A DNA stretch of 11,433 nt from an uncultured Johnsonella sp. (GTDB lineage Bacteria; Bacillota; Clostridia; Lachnospirales; Lachnospiraceae). The position numbers and the translations under genes are program-made. Below, in pieces: positions 6,625-11,433 of this stretch. The DNA is taken from the NCBI GenBank assembly GCA_905373785.1, contig CAJPUK010000067.1, positions 1 through 11,433 on the forward strand, written 5' to 3'. The notes under the pieces are model-generated. The model did no database searches. It was given only the letters and a program-made list of their open reading frames with translations, and was not told the origin of the DNA. Position 1 is the first letter of the stretch, and each line of letters begins with the position of its first letter.

Positions 6625-7602
6625 CTAACTTTCTGTCTTTGTTATAAACTCTTCATATTTCCTTGCCATGTACATAGGTTTATCAAAGCTAAAATCCTCT
6701 ATTTCCCTGTTAAGTAAAGCAAAAATATGGTTTTTAAGGAAATTGTAACCTGCCATATGTGAAAACTCTACCCCTCCCGAAAACCTCGGATTACACTCAA
6801 GAAAATAATGCTCATCTTCATCTGTTTTTATAAATTCCATATTTACACAACCAAGTACATCAAGCTTATCTGCTATATGTTTTGCTGTTTTTTCAAGTGC
6901 CTTATCTTCATATACATATACTGAAATTCCGGCACCGTTCTTAGTCCTTATCAGCTCTTTTCTTAAAACGACGACACTGTTTTTATACTTATCTCTTACT
7001 ATATCGGCAGTAATTATATCGCCTTTAATAAAGTCCTGTATTACATATCTGTCGGCATCTTCAGAGTTTATAAAAGCATACCAGTCATATTTGCTGTTTA
7101 TCCTTCTTAAGCCCTCACTGCTTCTTCCGTCAAAGGGTTTTACCAGCAAATGAGGCTTAAAGTTGTTATCTTCTATTTGTTTATCTATATATTCTTTTGT
7201 ATAGCATTTTATGAGTTTAATATCCCTATCTGCGAATAAATATTCATAGGTTTTTAACTTATCCCTGCATATGTCTACACAATATTTATCTGCAATAAGT
7301 AACTTTATTCCAAGCTTTTCAAATATATATCTGTGTGTATTAAACACATCTATTTCTATATCTATAAGCGGAAGTATATAGTCTATATTTTCATTTTTAC
7401 AAATATTAATTACATCTTCCAAATATTGTTTTACATCGACTGCCAAGGAAACTTTATAAAATGCATCGACATTATACGCATCCGCTATTAATTCTTTGCT
7501 GTATATATCACAACCTACAACTCTATATGATAAGTCTTTTAATCTTTTTATGATTATGTCAGCCGCAAATGAGCCTATGGCGGTTACAAGTATACTTTTC
7601 AT
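6625..7602 (-). CDS. ATP-grasp ligase of unknown substrate
   Basis: ATP-grasp enzymes activate a carboxylate with ATP and join it to an amine or thiol. The 325 residues show the usual order. First is an N-terminal Rossmann-like part (VTAIGS 6-11, VVGCDIYSKE 28-37). The central domain has RDKLKTYEYL (113-122), the ATP-binding LLVKPFDGRSSEGL (152-165), and VIQDFIKGDIITADIV (187-202). The metal-binding end is GCVNMEFI followed by FLECNPRFSGG (267-277), where Glu269 and Asn271 should bind magnesium. The layout resembles carbamoyl-phosphate-synthase-like or PylC-like single-domain members, but the substrate cannot be read from the sequence. The ATG has only a weak AAGAAG ribosome site seven bases upstream. 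It is the first gene of the polA operon; I found no convincing promoter directly before it, so read-through past the nifJ terminator is possible. Confidence 0.88.
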   Translation of the reverse strand: MKSILVTAIGSFAADIIIKRLKDLSYRVVGCDIYSKELIADAYNVDAFYKVSLAVDVKQYLEDVINICKNENIDYILPLIDIEIDVFNTHRYIFEKLGIKLLIADKYCVDICRDKLKTYEYLFADRDIKLIKCYTKEYIDKQIEDNNFKPHLLVKPFDGRSSEGLRRINSKYDWYAFINSEDADRYVIQDFIKGDIITADIVRDKYKNSVVVLRKELIRTKNGAGISVYVYEDKALEKTAKHIADKLDVLGCVNMEFIKTDEDEHYFLECNPRFSGGVEFSHMAGYNFLKNHIFALLNREIEDFSFDKPMYMARKYEEFITKTES

Positions 7603-7644
7603 AGTTAAACTTCTTTCTATAATATAATGTTTCTATGGTTTAAT

Positions 7645-7703
7645 CGAGTAGGGAGGCTTTAGCCCCATACTCGCTCACAAGGCGATACTTTCCTTACACC
7701 GCC
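7645..7703. other. GC-rich block of two adjacent hairpins in the nifJ to ATP-grasp gap
   Basis: Within a very AT-rich gap, bases about 7641-7710 are roughly half G+C. Bases 7645-7673 fold into a stem with perfect outer arms CGAGTA/TACTCG and an inner GGC/GCC pair around a TTTA loop, with one mismatch and one bulge. Bases 7681-7703 can form a second stem; it is complete only as minus-strand RNA, where G-U pairs fill the gaps. The block lies after the nifJ terminator and before the ATP-grasp gene. It does not match a riboswitch I recognise. It may be a structured leader, a small RNA or the end of a decayed mobile element such as the hairpin ends of IS200/IS605 elements. Confidence 0.45.
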
Positions 7704-7710
7704 GTTGCAT

Positions 7711-7755
7711 AAAAAAGGCTGTTACACCGTTTTTACAAACAATATAACAGCCTTT
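7711..7755 (-). terminator. Intrinsic terminator of nifJ
   Basis: On the minus strand, AAAGGCTGTTATA (7755-7743) pairs with TGTAACAGCCTTT (7726-7714) over 13 positions with one G-T pair, and a run of six T follows (7716-7711). It begins 39 bases after the nifJ stop codon. This is a textbook rho-independent terminator. Confidence 0.9.
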
Positions 7756-7794
7756 ATTATATACTAATTGATTACTTTATACAATGAAAGTATT

Positions 7795-10700
7795 TTATGA
7801 ATATAATGTAACTAATTTCTCAAGATACTCAAGTCTTGCCTTAGCATTCTCTTCATTTCTCTTAAAGAGTTCTTTAGCTCTTTCAGGATTCTTAAGCTGT
7901 AATGCGGTGTATCTTACCTCACCTTCTATAAACTCTCTGAATTCCCTCTTTGGAGGTTTGGAGTCAAGAGTAAATTTCTTTTCCGCATTAGGATTGTATC
8001 TGAAGTTATGCCAGTAACCTGACTCAACCGCAATCTTTTCTTCTTCCTGAGAAGCTCCCATTCCCTTCTTGATACCATGTGCTATACATGGAGCATATCC
8101 TATGATAAGAGACGGTCCCGGATATGCCTCGGCCTCAAGTATAGCCTTTAAGGTCTGATTGTAATCAGCTCCCATAGCTACTTGAGCAACATATACATAG
8201 CCGTAGCTCATTGCAATACTTGCAAGATCCTTTTTCTTAACTTCCTTACCGCTTGCGGCAAACTGTGCTACAGCACCGGTATTGGTTGACTTTGATGACT
8301 GTCCTCCGGTGTTGGAATAAACTTCGGTATCAAATACAAAGACATTTATATCCTGTCCGCTTGCAAGTACATGGTCAAGACCGCCGAAGCCTATATCATA
8401 AGCCCAACCGTCTCCACCGAAGATCCATTGGCTCTTCTTTGAAAGTAACGGAGCATCATTAAGTAAAGCCTTCGCATCTTCATTATCTACACCCTTAAGT
8501 AACTCGATAAGCTCATCACTTGCCTTTGTATTGGTTGAACTTTGCAAGAAGGTATCAAGGTATTCCTGACATGCCGCATTAAGCTCGGGACTTACCGAAG
8601 CCTCAAGAAGTCTTTCAACTTTAAGCTTTAATCCGTCTCTTATAGCTCTGTTTGCAAGGAACATACCGTAACCGAACTCCGCATTGTCCTCAAAAAGTGA
8701 GTTTGACCAAGCCGGACCTCTGCCCTGTGCATTGGTTGTATAAGGAGTTGAAGGAGAAGAGTTACCCCAGATTGAAGAACAACCTGTAGCGTTAGCTATG
8801 TACATTCTGTCTCCGAAAAGCTGTGTAATAAGTCTTGCATAAGGTGTCTCTCCACAGCCTGCACAAGCTCCTGAGAACTCAAGTAAAGGTTTCTTGAATT
8901 GTGAGCCCTTTACTGTACTTTCCTTAAACTTGGCAACAACTTCCGTCTTTTCAGGTAATTTAACCGCATAGTCGTAGTATTTCTGCTTTTCAACCTGCTC
9001 ATCATACCTCTTCATAACAAGTGCCTTCTCACCCTTCTTACCCGGGCATACATTAGCACATGAAGAACAGCCGGTGCAGTCCATCTGTGATACTATAACC
9101 GAGAACTTGTAATCAGGCATACCGTTAAGTCCTACATTACTGAGTCCCTCAGGTGCATTATTGACCTCGTTATCGGTCATTGCAAAAAGTCTTATAGCGG
9201 AATGAGGGCATACATATGAGCAGAAACCGCATTGGATACAGTTGTCGCTGTTCCACTCAGGTACCGATACGGCTATACCTCTTTTTTCATATGCAGCAGT
9301 TCCGCTTGGGGTAGTACCGTCTACATAGTCAAGGAAGGCTGATACAGGAAGGTTGTTACCCTCTTGTGCATTTACAGCGGTTTGAATATCATTAACAAAT
9401 CTTGTAACTTCATTTCTTCCTTCTATAACAACTTCACGGCTAAGACCTTCATCTTCGCAGTTAAGCCATTCTTTAGGAACATCTACCTTTACTATCTCCT
9501 GTGCACCTGCATCTATAGCTGCCCAGTTCTTCTTTACGATCTCTTCACCCTTTTTACCATAGGTCTTTGCAGCTGCCTTCTTCATAAGCTCTATAGCCTC
9601 AGCCTCAGGTATAATGTTGGCAAGTTTGAAAAATGCTGACTGCAATATAGTGTTGATACGGGTTGCACCCATTCCGGTTGCAAGACCTATCTTAACACCG
9701 TCAATTATATAGAATTTTATGTCATGCTCAGCCATATACTTCTTAACCTGTCCCGGAAGATGCTCTGCTATCTCATCTTTTGACCATGCACAGTTAAGAA
9801 GGAAGGTTCCGCCATCTACAAGTTCCTGAACCATGTTATACTTATGCATGTATGACGGATTGTGGCAGGCTACAAAGTCGGCTTTACGAATCAAGTAAGT
9901 AGACTTGATAGGCTTATGTCCGAATCTTAAGTGAGACATGGTGATACCGCCTGATTTCTTTGAGTCATAGTCAAAGTAAGCCTGAGCGTACATGTCCGTA
10001 TTGTCACCTATGATCTTAATGGAGTTTTTATTAGCTCCTACAGTACCGTCAGCTCCAAGTCCCCAGAATTTACAGTTTACAGTTCCCTTAGGAGTTGTGA
10101 TAAGAGGCTTTCCTATCTCTAATGAAAGATGTGTAACATCATCCTTGATACCTACTGTAAATCTTTGTTTTTCAGTATTTTCATATACCGCAACTATTTG
10201 TGCGGGAGTGGTATCCTTAGAGCTTAAACCGTATCTTCCGCTCATTATATTGATATTCTGGAATTTGGTTCCTCTTAATGCAGCTATTACATCAAGGTAA
10301 AGAGGCTCTCCTATAGCTCCCGGCTCCTTGGTTCTGTCAAGTACTGAAATATGCTTAACAGTATCAGGTATAGCTGCTACAAAAGCTTCCTTGGCAAACG
10401 GTCTGTAAAGTCTTACCTTTATAAGTCCGACTTTAACACCCTTATTTGCAAGGTAGTCTACAGTTTCTTCAATAGTGTCGTTTACGGAACCCATAGCAAC
10501 TATTATATGCTCTGCATCCGCAGCACCGTAATAGTTAAATAATTTATAATCGGTTCCTATCTTTGCATTGATTTTGTCCATATATCCTTGTACTATTTCA
10601 GGAAGCACTTCATAGTACTTGTTGCAGGCTTCTCTTGCCTGGAAGAATATATCGGGGTTTTGTGCCGAACCTTTAGCTACAGGATTATTTGGATTCAATG

Positions 10701-11322
10701 CTCTTTTTTTGAATGCATCTACAGCATCCAAATCAACCAAATCCCTTAAGTCCTCATAATCCCACATTTCAATCTTTTGAATCTCATGTGAGGTTCTGAA
10801 ACCGTCAAAAAAGTTAATAAACGGAACTCTTCCGCTTATTGCTGATAAGTGTGATATAGGTGTCAAGTCCATAACTTCCTGTACGGATGATGAACACAGC
10901 ATAGCACAGCCTGTCTGTCTGCAGGCATACACATCAGAATGATCTCCGAATATACTGAGTGCGTGTGTAGCCACAGTTCTCGCTGACACATTAAACACTC
11001 CCGGAAGCAGCTCACCTGCTATTTTGTAAAGGTTCGGAATCATAAGCAACAAGCCTTGTGATGCGGTATATGTTGTTGTAAGTGCACCGGCAGTTAATGA
11101 ACCGTGTACCGCACCTGCAGCACCTGCCTCTGATTGCATCTCTGTAACTTGAACAGGTTGTCCGAATAAATTCTTACGACCTTCAGCAGACCACGAATCA
11201 GTGTGCTCTGCCATATTTGATGAAGGCGTAATCGGATAGATCGCAGCAACATCTGTAAAAGCATAAGATGCGTGAGCAGCCGCTTGATTACCATCCATGG
11301 TCTTCATTTGTCTCTTAGCCAT
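7795..11322 (-). CDS. nifJ: Pyruvate:ferredoxin (flavodoxin) oxidoreductase
   Basis: This cytoplasmic iron-sulfur enzyme converts pyruvate and CoA to acetyl-CoA and CO2 and passes electrons to ferredoxin or flavodoxin, the core reaction of anaerobic fermentation. All domains are fused in 1175 residues, the normal single-chain homodimeric form. Visible in order are YPITPSS (29-35) and EMQSEAGAAGA (61-71) of the pyruvate/thiamine site; SARTVATHALSIFGDHSDV (113-131); the domain with GSVNDTIEE; two 4Fe-4S ferredoxin motifs (Cys695/698/701/705 and Cys749/752/755/759); the proximal cluster cysteines 820, 823, 848 and probably 1079; and the thiamine-diphosphate site GGDGWAYDIGFGGLDHV (969-985) with NTGGQ. 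No catalytic element is missing. The ATG has AGGAGG six bases upstream and a strong promoter at 11390-11417. The gene ends at its own terminator and so is monocistronic. It contains no obvious C-terminal oxygen-protection extension. Confidence 0.98.
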   Translation of the reverse strand: MAKRQMKTMDGNQAAAHASYAFTDVAAIYPITPSSNMAEHTDSWSAEGRKNLFGQPVQVTEMQSEAGAAGAVHGSLTAGALTTTYTASQGLLLMIPNLYKIAGELLPGVFNVSARTVATHALSIFGDHSDVYACRQTGCAMLCSSSVQEVMDLTPISHLSAISGRVPFINFFDGFRTSHEIQKIEMWDYEDLRDLVDLDAVDAFKKRALNPNNPVAKGSAQNPDIFFQAREACNKYYEVLPEIVQGYMDKINAKIGTDYKLFNYYGAADAEHIIVAMGSVNDTIEETVDYLANKGVKVGLIKVRLYRPFAKEAFVAAIPDTVKHISVLDRTKEPGAIGEPLYLDVIAALRGTKFQNINIMSGRYGLSSKDTTPAQIVAVYENTEKQRFTVGIKDDVTHLSLEIGKPLITTPKGTVNCKFWGLGADGTVGANKNSIKIIGDNTDMYAQAYFDYDSKKSGGITMSHLRFGHKPIKSTYLIRKADFVACHNPSYMHKYNMVQELVDGGTFLLNCAWSKDEIAEHLPGQVKKYMAEHDIKFYIIDGVKIGLATGMGATRINTILQSAFFKLANIIPEAEAIELMKKAAAKTYGKKGEEIVKKNWAAIDAGAQEIVKVDVPKEWLNCEDEGLSREVVIEGRNEVTRFVNDIQTAVNAQEGNNLPVSAFLDYVDGTTPSGTAAYEKRGIAVSVPEWNSDNCIQCGFCSYVCPHSAIRLFAMTDNEVNNAPEGLSNVGLNGMPDYKFSVIVSQMDCTGCSSCANVCPGKKGEKALVMKRYDEQVEKQKYYDYAVKLPEKTEVVAKFKESTVKGSQFKKPLLEFSGACAGCGETPYARLITQLFGDRMYIANATGCSSIWGNSSPSTPYTTNAQGRGPAWSNSLFEDNAEFGYGMFLANRAIRDGLKLKVERLLEASVSPELNAACQEYLDTFLQSSTNTKASDELIELLKGVDNEDAKALLNDAPLLSKKSQWIFGGDGWAYDIGFGGLDHVLASGQDINVFVFDTEVYSNTGGQSSKSTNTGAVAQFAASGKEVKKKDLASIAMSYGYVYVAQVAMGADYNQTLKAILEAEAYPGPSLIIGYAPCIAHGIKKGMGASQEEEKIAVESGYWHNFRYNPNAEKKFTLDSKPPKREFREFIEGEVRYTALQLKNPERAKELFKRNEENAKARLEYLEKLVTLYS

Positions 11323-11389
11323 TTAATTCCTCCTACTAAGTAATTCTTTATAATATTTATAATAATAAAATATTAGTTTTTCGTATTTC

Positions 11390-11417
11390 ATTATACCAAT
11401 TTAAAAAATATTTGCAA
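11390..11417 (-). promoter_or_regulatory. Extended -10 promoter of nifJ
   Basis: On the minus strand, TTGCAA (11417-11412), a 16-base spacer ending in TGG, and a perfect TATAAT (11395-11390) form a sigma-A promoter with an extended -10 (TGnTATAAT). Transcription should start near 11383, giving a leader of about 60 AT-rich bases before the ATG at 11322. Such a promoter fits the high expression expected of this enzyme in a fermenting anaerobe. Confidence 0.75.
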
Positions 11418-11433
11418 ATAATTATGTATGTAT

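Noticed and set aside
7603..7644. Promoter directly before the ATP-grasp gene (TTAAAC, 16 bases, TATAGA)
   Set aside because: The hexamers are weak, and the implied start point would leave a leader too short to contain the ribosome site.
9364..9639. 91-codon plus-strand frame with Cys-rich hydrophobic content inside nifJ
   Set aside because: It is entirely antisense to conserved NifJ coding sequence, and its composition reflects the reverse complement of that gene.

Overview
The window looks like a chromosomal segment from a low-GC, anaerobic Clostridia-type Firmicute, most likely a member of the Lachnospiraceae. The reasons are the AT-rich codon use, strong AGGAGG-type ribosome sites, a full-length single-chain pyruvate:ferredoxin oxidoreductase, a Bacillus-sized PolA without proofreading residues, and a dephospho-CoA kinase with the sequence style I associate with that family. 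This assignment is from sequence character only. All seven well-supported genes lie on the minus strand, so transcription runs from the right end of the window to the left.

Layout in transcription order: (1) a strong extended -10 promoter (11390-11417) and a perfect ribosome site drive nifJ (11322-7795), which ends at a classic intrinsic terminator (7755-7711). (2) A compact block of unusually GC-rich, hairpin-forming DNA (7703-7645) follows in the gap. (3) A tight four-gene run follows: an ATP-grasp ligase of unknown substrate (7602-6625), a small zinc-binding anti-sigma-like membrane protein with a TTG start (6603-6253), polA (6243-3616) and coaE (3607-2999). Gaps are 21, 9 and 8 nt, and the stop codons of the second and third genes are built into the next gene's Shine-Dalgarno sequence. 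(4) A gap of about 340 bp (2998-2658) holds sigma-A-like promoters on both strands, a 12-bp inverted repeat and short plus-strand reading frames; it is the most puzzling non-coding stretch. (5) A YycJ/WalJ-type metallo-beta-lactamase-fold hydrolase (2657-1860) with a TTG start follows. (6) After a long hairpin (1800-1754) and a textbook promoter (1728-1700) comes a 526-residue protein with an N-terminal XRE-like helix-turn-helix and about nine membrane segments (1627-47).

Functionally the segment is mostly housekeeping: central anaerobic carbon metabolism (nifJ), DNA repair and Okazaki fragment processing (polA), the last step of coenzyme A synthesis (coaE; CoA is also a substrate of NifJ), and a YycJ-type hydrolase linked in other Firmicutes to DNA maintenance or cell wall control. 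The parts I cannot place are the ATP-grasp protein, the orphan anti-sigma-like protein in the polA operon, the HTH-membrane fusion, and the two structured intergenic regions. I found no CRISPR array, tRNA, rRNA, intact insertion sequence or prophage gene. A new multi-gene system is not evident. The best leads are the gap at 2658-2998, the HTH-membrane fusion and the hairpin block at 7645-7703.
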